DNA of 53,008 bases from Lachnospiraceae bacterium (lineage in GTDB: Bacteria; Bacillota; Clostridia; Lachnospirales; Lachnospiraceae): NCBI GenBank assembly GCA_004556655.1, contig SFGF01000017.1:1-53008 (forward strand), given 5' to 3'. The translations under genes were made by a program, and so were the position numbers. The notes beneath the pieces are model-generated. The model ran no database searches. It was not told the origin of the DNA and saw only the letters and a list, made by a program, of their open reading frames with translations. This document shows positions 23,350-31,139 of this stretch, piece after piece. Position 1 is the first letter of the stretch. Every line of letters begins with the position of its first letter.

Positions 23350-25119
23350 ATGAGCCAGATCATGTTAAGTAATGATTTTAAGGTTACAGCAAATTTTCCG
23401 ATTCAGTTTACATCCAAAGCTTCCTATGAAGATACACATACAAGATGTCGAACGATAGACTTTTTATATGAGAAAGAGGCATGTGAACTTGCGGAGAGAA
23501 AGATAATTGTGGATTTCTCATTTCCTGTTTTGGATATATGTGGAAAGTGGTTTCCGACCTGTGGGTTTGACAGAGCATTAAAAGCAGACTGGTTCCCGGG
23601 AGCCGAATCCATGACTTCGATATCTGCTCCTGTAATCTGTTTTTATAATCAGAACGGAGAAAATAAATATACAATAGCACTTTCAGAGATCAAGCAGAAA
23701 GTAGTTATGAAGTATGGTGTACACGAGGAAGACGGAACGATGCTTTGTAAAACAGAGATACGGCTGCCCAAGGGGTTATATCCACAGGAGTATCATCTGA
23801 AAATCTGGGAGACAGTGAGGGTTGAGCCCTATTGGGAGTCAATTAGCAGAGTAAGCAGGTGGTGGGAAGAAGATCATGATCTGGATATTCTGAAAGTCCC
23901 GGATGCGGCAAGACAGCCGCTTTACTCTTTCTGGTATTCTAAGCATCAGCAGGTAGATGCGAAAAATATTGAGAAAGAAAGTATGCTGGCATCGCAGATG
24001 GGATTCCCCACTATTATCGTAGATGATGGGTGGCAGACGGATGACAGTAATCGAGGATATGCATTCTGCGGAGACTGGGAACCATCAGAGAACAAATTTT
24101 CGGATTTTCCTTCTCATGTGAAAAAAGTGCAGTCCATGGGTATTCGGTATCTGATGTGGTTTTCTGTACCGTTTCTCGGAAAAAATACGAGAGCTTGGGA
24201 TAAATTTCACAATAAGCTTCTGTGCTATGATGAAGTGCAGCAGGCAGGCGTTCTGGATCTGAGATATCCTGAAGTAAGAGAGTATTTAAAAGACATCTAT
24301 GTAAAAGCAGTGAAAGAATGGAGAATTGACGGGCTGAAGCTTGACTTTATCGATGAGTTTTATTTGCGTCCGGAGAGTCCTGCATTTTCAGAAGGGATGG
24401 ATTTTGCAGATGTGCAGGAGGCTCTTGATGTATTTTTGACAGAGGTGATTAGAGAACTGAAAGCCATCCGCCCGGATATTCTCATTGAATTCCGGCAGAG
24501 ATATATCGGTCCGCAGATTCGAAAATATGGCAATCTGCTCAGAGTGACAGACTGTCCCGGTTCAGGAATCAGTAACCGAGTAGGAACCATAGATCTGCGT
24601 CTGTTGTCGGGAGAAACGGCTGTCCATTCCGATATGCTGATGTGGCACAGAGAGGAAAAGCCGGAAGATGCAGCTCTGCAGATCATAAGCTGTATTTTTT
24701 CGACGGTTCAGATTTCTGTTGAGCTGGAAAATATTACAGAACCAATAAAAGAAATGCTTACCTTCTGGATGAAGTTTATGCGCAGTCATGTGGATTTACT
24801 ACAAAAAGCAAAGATTCAGCCTCAGGAGCCGGAAAATCTGTACCCTCAGGTAAGGGTGGAAGAGGAGCATACCAGAATTCAGGTACATTACAGTCGGGGA
24901 CGGATACTTGATCTCAGAGAAGCTCCTGAAAATGTATACTATATTCATGGGACGAAAGAAGAAGAGATTTGTCTGCGTTTACCGCAGGAGGATGCTTTCA
25001 CATACAAGGTAATGAACTGTAAAGGAAAAATGACAGGTCAAGGCCAATGGACTCGGGAAAAATGGGATAATCTGTTGGTACCGACCGGCGGTATGATTGA
25101 AATAAAAAGAGTAAAATGA
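23350..25119 (+). CDS. GH36-like alpha-galactosidase
   Basis: 589 residues, no signal peptide, so it acts on imported oligosaccharides. After a beta-sandwich N-domain (about 1-190), the (beta/alpha)8 barrel includes IVDDGWQTDD, RYLMWFSVPFLGK, IDGLKLDFIDEF (nucleophile D332) and LLRVTDCPGS (acid/base D401), the GH36/melibiase arrangement. It would remove alpha-1,6-galactose from raffinose-type sugars; specificity is inferred. An AKR gene follows after 12 bp, probably in one transcript starting at or before this gene. Confidence 0.88.
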   Translation: MSQIMLSNDFKVTANFPIQFTSKASYEDTHTRCRTIDFLYEKEACELAERKIIVDFSFPVLDICGKWFPTCGFDRALKADWFPGAESMTSISAPVICFYNQNGENKYTIALSEIKQKVVMKYGVHEEDGTMLCKTEIRLPKGLYPQEYHLKIWETVRVEPYWESISRVSRWWEEDHDLDILKVPDAARQPLYSFWYSKHQQVDAKNIEKESMLASQMGFPTIIVDDGWQTDDSNRGYAFCGDWEPSENKFSDFPSHVKKVQSMGIRYLMWFSVPFLGKNTRAWDKFHNKLLCYDEVQQAGVLDLRYPEVREYLKDIYVKAVKEWRIDGLKLDFIDEFYLRPESPAFSEGMDFADVQEALDVFLTEVIRELKAIRPDILIEFRQRYIGPQIRKYGNLLRVTDCPGSGISNRVGTIDLRLLSGETAVHSDMLMWHREEKPEDAALQIISCIFSTVQISVELENITEPIKEMLTFWMKFMRSHVDLLQKAKIQPQEPENLYPQVRVEEEHTRIQVHYSRGRILDLREAPENVYYIHGTKEEEICLRLPQEDAFTYKVMNCKGKMTGQGQWTREKWDNLLVPTGGMIEIKRVK

Positions 25120-25131
25120 GAGGTACGAGTA

Positions 25132-26124
25132 ATGTATACACCGGATGAAAAACGATATCAGACAATGAAATATAATCGCTGCGGAGAAAGTGGCTTAAAG
25201 CTTCCAACAGTGTCTCTGGGTTTCTGGCATAATTTTGGAGATACCGGAGTATATGAAAATATGCGTCGGCTCTGTTTTACGGCTTTTGATCATGGAATTA
25301 CTCATTTTGATCTTGCCAACAACTATGGTCCGGAGCCGGGCAGTGCGGAGAGCAATCTGGGGAAAATATTGAAAGAGAATTTTTTTGCATACCGCGATGA
25401 ATTGATCATCAGCTCGAAGGCGGGATATGAGATGTGGCCGGGACCTTATGGAGACGGCGGAAGCAGAAAATATCTTCTGGCAAGTCTGGATCAGAGCCTG
25501 AAGCGCATGCAGCTGGATTATGTGGATATTTTTTATCATCACAGAATGGATCCGGAGACTCCGCTGGAAGAAACGATGAGTGCCCTGAATCAGGCGGTAA
25601 AAAGCGGAAAAGCTCTGTATGCGGGATTATCCAATTATGATGGTCCTACCATGGAGAGAGCATGTGAGATTTTGAAAGATCTAAAGTGCCCCTTTGTAAT
25701 CAACCAGAATTCTTACAACATTTTTAATCGAACCATTGAACAGAATGGACTGAAAAAAATGGCAGAGGAAAAGGGCAAGGGAATCATTTCTTTCAGTCCT
25801 CTGGCACAGGGAATGCTGACGGATCGGTATCTGAATGGAATTCCTTCAGACAGCCGTGTGATGACAGATGGACGTTTCCTGAAAAAAGAGAATTTCACAG
25901 ATGAGAAAATCGGACAGATCCGCCGACTGAATGCATTGGCAGCGGAACGGGGAGAAAGCCTTGCGCAGATGGCACTGAAATGGGTGATCAAAGACCAGGT
26001 AGTGACCAGTGTGCTGATCGGTGCTTCCAAACCGGAACAGATACTTGAAAATCTGAAAGTACTGGACAGTGCGCCGTTCACAGAAGAAGAATTAAAGAAA
26101 ATTGATGAAATTTCGATCGGCTAA
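25132..26124 (+). CDS. Aldo/keto reductase, YghZ / L-glyceraldehyde-3-phosphate reductase-like
   Basis: 330 residues, AKR14/Kv-beta-like. Catalytic tetrad visible as D60, Y65 (THFDLANNYGP), K96 (ISSKAGYEMW) and H137 (FYHHRMDP). The insert MWPGPYGDGGSRKYL and QNSYNIFNR are typical of YghZ, which reduces L-glyceraldehyde 3-phosphate or methylglyoxal with NADPH. It trails the alpha-galactosidase, so a role in sugar-aldehyde detoxification or sugar reduction is plausible. Downstream lies repeat element copy B. Confidence 0.87.
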   Translation: MYTPDEKRYQTMKYNRCGESGLKLPTVSLGFWHNFGDTGVYENMRRLCFTAFDHGITHFDLANNYGPEPGSAESNLGKILKENFFAYRDELIISSKAGYEMWPGPYGDGGSRKYLLASLDQSLKRMQLDYVDIFYHHRMDPETPLEETMSALNQAVKSGKALYAGLSNYDGPTMERACEILKDLKCPFVINQNSYNIFNRTIEQNGLKKMAEEKGKGIISFSPLAQGMLTDRYLNGIPSDSRVMTDGRFLKKENFTDEKIGQIRRLNALAAERGESLAQMALKWVIKDQVVTSVLIGASKPEQILENLKVLDSAPFTEEELKKIDEISIG

Positions 26125-26280
26125 ATTTTCTGCGCGCTTCCTCACGTTATAAAATGGCAACGGCAGGTGCGTATGTTGTGCGATGTTGATTATAGTATGA
26201 ATTATAGTGATTTACAGACCGCAGATTAAAAAACGTACTATATACAACAATAGTTCCGTATGCGTTTATGGTGTTTCGCC
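26125..26280. other. Intergenic stretch before repeat element copy B
   Basis: No ORF with a ribosome site and no clear terminator in these 156 bases; several short AT-rich partial inverted repeats only. Confidence 0.4.
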
Positions 26281-26478
26281 AATAAAGTAGAATGGTTCAT
26301 GGAAATATGTCCCGCCTGCCAATGTCATTGGGGAAAGTGCGCCTGAAGATCCAGCGTTTACGTAGACTTAGGCACGACGGCTTTCCGGAGTGTCTTAGTC
26401 GGAGTTAACGCTTAGCTGAGGGCAAACGACCTGACATCGGCAGGCGGGACATATTTCCATGAACCGCACTACTTTATT
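26281..26478 (-). repeat. Hairpin-embedded repeat element, copy B
   Basis: Arms of 47 nt, 26281-26327 and 26432-26478, are complementary at all but four positions. The core (26326-26433, 108 nt) reads on the minus strand and matches 9572-9680 with 15 substitutions and one gap by my alignment. The arm sequence has no similarity to copy A's arms. The right arm contains the stop codon (26469-26471) and last codons of the minus-strand plsC gene, so the left arm is an inverted copy of the plsC 3' end. No transposase or ORF is present. Confidence 0.88.
26326..26433 (-). ncRNA. Conserved structured core of the repeat element (copy B), candidate ncRNA
   Basis: Minus-strand core bounded by CAGGTCGTT and CCAATG. 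The central stem reads CAC-TC-CGG-AAAG-CCG-TC-GTG; copy A has CGC and GCG at the outer triplets. AGCGTTAAC can pair with GTAAACGCT at eight of nine positions. In both copies the core reads in the same sense as one of the two flanking genes (here plsC). Confidence 0.5.
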
Positions 26479-27212
26479 AACATTTCATTCTTTTTCAACG
26501 TTTCTAATATTACATTTCTTGTATATTTCCCAATGAATTTTTTATCTTCTTTTGACAACTCGGATGGGATGATTGGTTTGCAGTATTCGATCACCACATG
26601 TGTCTTTTTGATCTTTGGAAATTGCTTTTCAAAAATCGAGCAGGTATTGTTCATTGCAATCGGCACGATGGGACAATTGGTTCTGGTGGCCAATTTAAAG
26701 CTGCCCTCGTGAAATTCCATGAGATCCAGATCGCTCTCCGAGCGGTTTCGGGTTCCTTCCGGAAAAATACAGATGGAAATACCGGATTTAATCTTTTCGA
26801 TACCTTCCAGTATGGTTTTCATTCCTTTTTTGATGTCTTTTCGGTCAAGGAAGAGGCAGTGAAGATAGCGCATCCAGTTGGAAAGAAGCGGTATCTTTTC
26901 CATCTCAGCCTTTGCCACATAACCGGTCAGCTGAGGACAACGGGTGTAAGTAAGAAGAATATCAAAGAAACTCCGATGGTTTCCTATATAAAGAACAGCC
27001 TGATCTTTGGGGACATTTTCTTCGCCAATCACAGTAACTTCTACTCCTGTAATCCAGAGAATAAATTTAAAAACAGCCTGGATGATCCGGAGAGAACTGA
27101 TATCTTTGGCATGAGGATTAAATTTGCCTATGATCCATTCCACGATCAAAATCGGGATGGACAAAATCAAATATCCCACAACGCAAATGCAGATTAATAA
27201 AAAACGTATCAT
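26469..27212 (-). CDS. plsC: 1-acyl-sn-glycerol-3-phosphate acyltransferase
   Basis: 247 residues with N-terminal hydrophobic segments (about 1-28 and 45-57). Motif I NHRSFFD (N78-H79-x4-D84), motif II region FLDRKD and motif III FPEGTRNR (150-157) are those of glycerolipid acyltransferases. It makes phosphatidic acid from lysophosphatidate at the membrane. GGGAGG lies 5-6 bp before ATG 27212. The stop codon is inside the right arm of repeat element copy B. Confidence 0.92.
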   Translation of the reverse strand: MIRFLLICICVVGYLILSIPILIVEWIIGKFNPHAKDISSLRIIQAVFKFILWITGVEVTVIGEENVPKDQAVLYIGNHRSFFDILLTYTRCPQLTGYVAKAEMEKIPLLSNWMRYLHCLFLDRKDIKKGMKTILEGIEKIKSGISICIFPEGTRNRSESDLDLMEFHEGSFKLATRTNCPIVPIAMNNTCSIFEKQFPKIKKTHVVIEYCKPIIPSELSKEDKKFIGKYTRNVILETLKKNEMLIK

Positions 27213-27260
27213 AAGTACCTCCCATGCCTGATAGACTAACTATCTAAAATCATTATGATG

Positions 27261-27299
27261 TTGGGGCCAAAAGCTTTTGTCCCTTGTCTCATCATTATA
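27261..27299 (-). repeat. Leader repeat L3 with -10 box, 5' of plsC
   Basis: Minus strand: TATAAT (27294-27299) runs into ATGAGACAAGGGACAAAAGC, which matches the 5' half of leader L1 at 17-18 of 20 positions. Here the partner half differs: CAAAAG/CTTTTG, GGG/CCC and ATGATG/CATCAT form an almost complete foldback instead. It overlaps the presumed sigma-E promoter of the divergent gene pair. Confidence 0.5.
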
Positions 27300-27302
27300 C
27301 AG

Positions 27303-27330
27303 GAATGTTTGCAAAAAATCCACATAAAAT
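27303..27330 (+). promoter_or_regulatory. Candidate sigma-E (mother-cell sporulation) promoter
   Basis: GAATGTT (27303-27309), 13-bp spacer, CATAAAAT (27323-27330) match the sigma-E pattern KMATATT...CATACAMT at six of seven and seven of eight positions. The operon holds a SipL-like gene, and sipL of Clostridioides difficile is sigma-E controlled. Confidence 0.5.
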
Positions 27331-27357
27331 AATAGCGATAAACAGGAAGGAAGAGCT

Positions 27358-27768
27358 ATGGGAAAAAGGCTGTCATTTGTCTTTTTAATTATGCTGCTGG
27401 CTTTTTGTATTGTGGGATGCAGCGTGATAAGGAAAAAGACAGGGGAGGAGAAAAAAGTGGACTATACGGTGGTTAAAAAAGAAGAATTGCCTCCGGAAGT
27501 CAAAAAGGTAATTGAAATAAAAAAGCAGGAAGAATTTCAGATGTCTTATCAGTGTGAAGGAGAACTTTATCTGATGAGAGGGTACGGGATTCAGAGTACG
27601 GGAGGATATAGTATCCAGGTGGAATATGTGACGGAAAACAATGAGGAAATTCATATAAAGACAAAGCTTGTGGGACCTGAATCGAGAGAAGAACAGAAGG
27701 ATGCCATATCCTTCCCATATATTGTGGTGAAAATAGAGAAAAGAGATAAGAAAATTATTTTCGATTGA
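27358..27768 (+). CDS. PrcB-like lipoprotein
   Basis: 136 residues. Lipoprotein signal: hydrophobic segment then IVGC with C21 as lipidation site. The C-terminal half (YGIQSTGGYSIQVEYVTE ... FPYIVVKIEKR) fits the PrcB_C domain, known from a protease-complex subunit of Treponema and found in many clostridial lipoproteins. It precedes the SipL-like gene by 12 bp under the same candidate sigma-E promoter, so a forespore-envelope role is possible but not shown. Confidence 0.72.
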   Translation: MGKRLSFVFLIMLLAFCIVGCSVIRKKTGEEKKVDYTVVKKEELPPEVKKVIEIKKQEEFQMSYQCEGELYLMRGYGIQSTGGYSIQVEYVTENNEEIHIKTKLVGPESREEQKDAISFPYIVVKIEKRDKKIIFD

Positions 27769-27780
27769 GGAGGAAAAAAA

Positions 27781-29343
27781 TTGGAGTTAGTAAAAAAGAC
27801 AATCCAGATGCTGCGTACCAAGAGCGAGGCGGCCAATCAACTTACTTTTGACGAGGATTTCAATGTACCGGACAATAAACCGGATATCAGTCGGATGATA
27901 CAGAAAAAAGGTGAGATTAAAATTGAAGAAGTACAGGTAAATGAAGGAAAAGCACTTATCAACGGAGCTCTGCATTTCCGTCTTTTGTATGTGGCAGATA
28001 CGCCGAGAAAACAAATCTGCAGTATGGAAGGGAAACTTCCGGTTTCGGAAACACTTCATTTAAATGGACTGAAAAGTGGTGATAAGGTCTGTCTGAAATG
28101 GGAAATCGAGGATCTTACGCTTCATGTGATTAATTCCAGAAAACTGAATATTAAAGCCATCGTAGGTTTTCAGGCGTCGGTGGATGAACAGATGGAAGTA
28201 CAGTTTCCGACAGAAGTGAAAGAGCAGCCGGATCTGTCGGAGAAAAAAAGAAATGTCCGTGTGCTGGCTCTCGGAGTACATAAAAAGGATACATTGAGAA
28301 AAAAAGAAGAAATTACGCTTGCTTCCAATAAGCCAAATATTCATGAAATTTTATGGAGTGACATTGAAATAAGGGGCATGGATCTGCGAGCTGATGAGGG
28401 AAAGGTGACGGCAAAAGGAGAGTTGTTTCTTTTTGTTTTATATGCGGGAGACGATGATACCAATCCGCTTCAGTGGCTGGAACAGACCATTCCATTTTCC
28501 GGTGAGGTGAACTGTACAGGATGTACGATGGATATGATACCTTATATCAGTACATCGATTCTTCAGACGAATCTGGAAGTAAAACCGGATGCTGACGGGG
28601 AAGAACGGGTTTTGCAGGCAGATGTGGTATTGGAACTGGATATGAATATATTTAAAGAGGAGACGGATACCATACTAATGGATGTGTATACGCCCAAGAA
28701 AGAATGTATCCCGGTAAGAAAAGAGGAAATGTTGGAACAGCTTCTGGTGAAAAATGATTCAAAATGCCGGGTGAATGACAGAATTCCTGTGCAGGAAGCC
28801 AGAGGAAAAATTCTGCAGATCTGTCACAGCGAAGGCACTGTCAAAATGGATGATGTCAGTATTGTGGAAAATGGAATCCGGGCAGTAGGAATTATCCAGG
28901 TAAGAATTCTTTACAGTATCAGCGACGACAATATGCCATTTTATTCTATGGAGACAGCAATACCGTTTACCCATGTGATTGAAGCGGAGGGAATCGGAAA
29001 GGATTGTGCATTCCGTTTGCAGGCAGAAATGGAACAGCTTTCGACTATGATGTTGGACAGCAGTGAAATCGAAGTAAAAGCAGTGATGAACCTGAATGCC
29101 CTGGTGCTTCGCCAATGGAGAGAACAACTGATTACAGATATCCAGGAAAAAGAATTGGATCTGGAGAAACTGGAACAAATGCCGGGTGTAGTGTGTTATA
29201 TTGTACAGCCGGAGGATACTTTGTGGGATATTGCAAAACGATTCTATACAACAGTAGATTCCATCCGTGAATTGAATGAACTGGGAGAGGAAGAGCCGCA
29301 TCAGCAGCAGCCACTTTTAGTGGTAAAAAAGGCGGATAATTAG
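27781..29343 (+). CDS. SipL-like spore coat morphogenesis protein (SPOCS/DUF3794 + LysM)
   Basis: 520 residues: repeated SPOCS (DUF3794) domains at roughly 25-130, 175-290 and 325-430, and a C-terminal LysM motif (about 470-517, CYIVQPEDTLWDIAKRFY). Length and order match SipL of C. difficile, which binds SpoIVA and anchors the coat to the forespore. Starts with TTG at 27781; AGGAGG at 27768-27773 is 7 bp upstream and overlaps the stop of the lipoprotein gene, so the pair is coupled. No terminator is obvious after it. Confidence 0.88.
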   Translation: MELVKKTIQMLRTKSEAANQLTFDEDFNVPDNKPDISRMIQKKGEIKIEEVQVNEGKALINGALHFRLLYVADTPRKQICSMEGKLPVSETLHLNGLKSGDKVCLKWEIEDLTLHVINSRKLNIKAIVGFQASVDEQMEVQFPTEVKEQPDLSEKKRNVRVLALGVHKKDTLRKKEEITLASNKPNIHEILWSDIEIRGMDLRADEGKVTAKGELFLFVLYAGDDDTNPLQWLEQTIPFSGEVNCTGCTMDMIPYISTSILQTNLEVKPDADGEERVLQADVVLELDMNIFKEETDTILMDVYTPKKECIPVRKEEMLEQLLVKNDSKCRVNDRIPVQEARGKILQICHSEGTVKMDDVSIVENGIRAVGIIQVRILYSISDDNMPFYSMETAIPFTHVIEAEGIGKDCAFRLQAEMEQLSTMMLDSSEIEVKAVMNLNALVLRQWREQLITDIQEKELDLEKLEQMPGVVCYIVQPEDTLWDIAKRFYTTVDSIRELNELGEEEPHQQQPLLVVKKADN

Positions 29344-29396
29344 TAAAAAATCGGGAAGAAATATTAAAAATGCTAGAAATACAGAAAAAAGTAAGG

Positions 29397-29425
29397 TTGC
29401 TTTTTAAAAAAAAGAAGAGTAAGAT
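29397..29425 (+). promoter_or_regulatory. Putative promoter of ispE-gntR
   Basis: TTGCTT (29397-29402), 17-bp spacer, TAAGAT (29420-29425), each four of six. Confidence 0.4.
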
Positions 29426-29440
29426 AAATACGAAAGAATA

Positions 29441-29450
29441 TTGTATACAA
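29441..29450 (+). promoter_or_regulatory. Candidate GntR-family operator
   Basis: Perfect palindrome TTGTATACAA just after the expected start of the ispE-gntR transcript (about +10). Its TNGTNNACNA form resembles operators of FCD-type GntR regulators, and such a regulator is encoded in the same operon, so autoregulation is plausible. Confidence 0.4.
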
Positions 29451-29512
29451 AGTACATAAAAAAACATGTTTATCACAGAATACAAAAGAAAAATAACACA
29501 GGAGGAGAACGT

Positions 29513-30391
29513 ATGAAGTTAAGAGCATATGCGAAAATTAATCTGGGGCTTGATGTTCTTCGAAGGAGAGAAGACGGATATCATGATGTAAAAATGATTA
29601 TGCAGACCATTCAGATGTACGATATGTTGGAAATGGAAAAATCAGAGCAGCCGGGGATTCATCTTACAACAAATCTGAGTTATATTCCGGTAAATGAGAA
29701 TAATCTGGTATATAAAGCAGTAAAACTGCTGATGGATCAGTATAGGATAGAAGAAGGGATAACGATCAGTCTGAATAAGTTTATTCCGGTAGCGGCCGGG
29801 ATGGCAGGAGGAAGTTCTGATGCTGCTGCAGCATTGGTGGGAGTGAATCGAATGTTCCAGCTGGGTCTTACCAGGCAGCAGCTGATGGAACTGGGAGTAA
29901 AAATCGGAGCTGACGTTCCATACTGTGTGATGAGAGGGACAGCGCTGGCGGAAGGAATCGGAGAAAAGCTGACAGCGCTGCCGCCTATGCCGCAGTGCTA
30001 CGTGTTGATTGGAAAACCGGGAATCAGTGTATCTACAAAATTTGTATATACCAATCTGAATCTGGGACCGGATACACATCATCCGGATATTGATGGCATG
30101 ATTCAGGCACTGCAGAATGGGGATTTATACGGTATCACGGACAGGATGGAAAATGTGCTGGAAAGTGTGACGATTCCTGCATATCCTGTGATCGATACGA
30201 TCAAGGACCATATGAAAGCCCATGGCGCTGTCAACGCCATGATGAGCGGAAGTGGTCCTACGGTATTTGGAATCTTCGATGATAAAGAAAAGGCGGAATA
30301 TGCATGTGAAAAGCTAAGAGAAAGCATGCTGACGAAACAAACCTTTTTGACAACTGTTTTTAATAATGGAGGAACACCAGATGACAAGTGA
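29513..30391 (+). CDS. ispE: 4-diphosphocytidyl-2-C-methyl-D-erythritol kinase
   Basis: 292 residues of the GHMP kinase family. LRAYAKINLGLDVLRRREDG is the IspE N-terminal substrate motif; PVAAGMAGGSSDAAAAL is the glycine-rich ATP motif; MMSGSGPTVFGIF is the third motif. It phosphorylates CDP-methylerythritol in the non-mevalonate isoprenoid pathway. AGGAGG is 7 bp before ATG 29513; upstream in-frame codons from 29441 lack a site. The 3' end overlaps the gntR gene by 11 bp. Confidence 0.95.
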   Translation: MKLRAYAKINLGLDVLRRREDGYHDVKMIMQTIQMYDMLEMEKSEQPGIHLTTNLSYIPVNENNLVYKAVKLLMDQYRIEEGITISLNKFIPVAAGMAGGSSDAAAALVGVNRMFQLGLTRQQLMELGVKIGADVPYCVMRGTALAEGIGEKLTALPPMPQCYVLIGKPGISVSTKFVYTNLNLGPDTHHPDIDGMIQALQNGDLYGITDRMENVLESVTIPAYPVIDTIKDHMKAHGAVNAMMSGSGPTVFGIFDDKEKAEYACEKLRESMLTKQTFLTTVFNNGGTPDDK

Positions 30392-31052
30392 TTTTCATGT
30401 AAATATGAATGAATATTTGCCGCTTCGTGATGTAGTATTCAATACACTTCGGCAGGCAATTTTGAGAGGAGAACTGAAACCGGGAGAGCGTTTGATGGAG
30501 ATTGCTCTGGCCAATCGGCTGGGAGTAAGCAGGACACCGGTACGGGAAGCAATCCGGATGCTGGAATTGGAAGGTCTGGTGATCATGATTCCCAGAAAAG
30601 GTGCACAGGTCGCTCAGATTACAGAACAGGATTTGAATGATGTGCTGGAAGTGCGTCTGGGACTGGAAGAACTGGCTGTAAGATTTGCTTGTGAGAGAAT
30701 CACAGATGAAGAAATCAAAGAACTGGGACTGGCTGTAAAGGAATTTGAGAAAAAAATGAGAGAGGATGATTTGTCTACTCAGGCAGAAGCAGATGTAAAA
30801 TTTCATGAGATCATCTATGGTGCCACTCATAACAGAAGACTGGTACAGATCATCAACAATATCCGGGAACAGATGTATCGTTATCGTATCGAATATCTGA
30901 AAGATGTGGAAAGCAGGAAAACACTGGTGAAGGAACATTATGAAATATGTGATGCGCTGAAACACCGGGATGCAGAAAGCGCAGTGGAAAAAATGTGCAT
31001 TCACATCAAAAACCAACAGGAAGCAATTCGCCGAAGTCTGGAAAATGAGTAA
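30381..31052 (+). CDS. GntR-family transcriptional regulator, FadR/FCD subfamily
   Basis: 223 residues. Winged helix (about 10-75) with RLMEIALANRLGVSRTPVREAIRMLE, then an all-helical FCD ligand domain (about 85-210) with the metal-ligand type Asp/His positions DVKFHEIIYGATHNRRLVQI. Such regulators sense organic acids; the ligand here is unknown. GGAGG is 8 bp before ATG 30381. It overlaps the end of ispE by 11 bp, so expression is coupled to an isoprenoid gene, which is not an obvious target. Confidence 0.88.
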   Translation: MTSDFHVNMNEYLPLRDVVFNTLRQAILRGELKPGERLMEIALANRLGVSRTPVREAIRMLELEGLVIMIPRKGAQVAQITEQDLNDVLEVRLGLEELAVRFACERITDEEIKELGLAVKEFEKKMREDDLSTQAEADVKFHEIIYGATHNRRLVQIINNIREQMYRYRIEYLKDVESRKTLVKEHYEICDALKHRDAESAVEKMCIHIKNQQEAIRRSLENE

Positions 31053-31139
31053 GAAATAAAAAGAATAATTACACAAATTTCGGGATATCTTAATGTGGTA
31101 ATACATTATGAGTTACTCGACAAATGGGAGGCGAGAATT

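Noticed and set aside
30360..31106. 248-residue open frame antisense to the GntR regulator
   Set aside because: Low-complexity hydrophobic translation mirroring the sense codons; no ribosome site.
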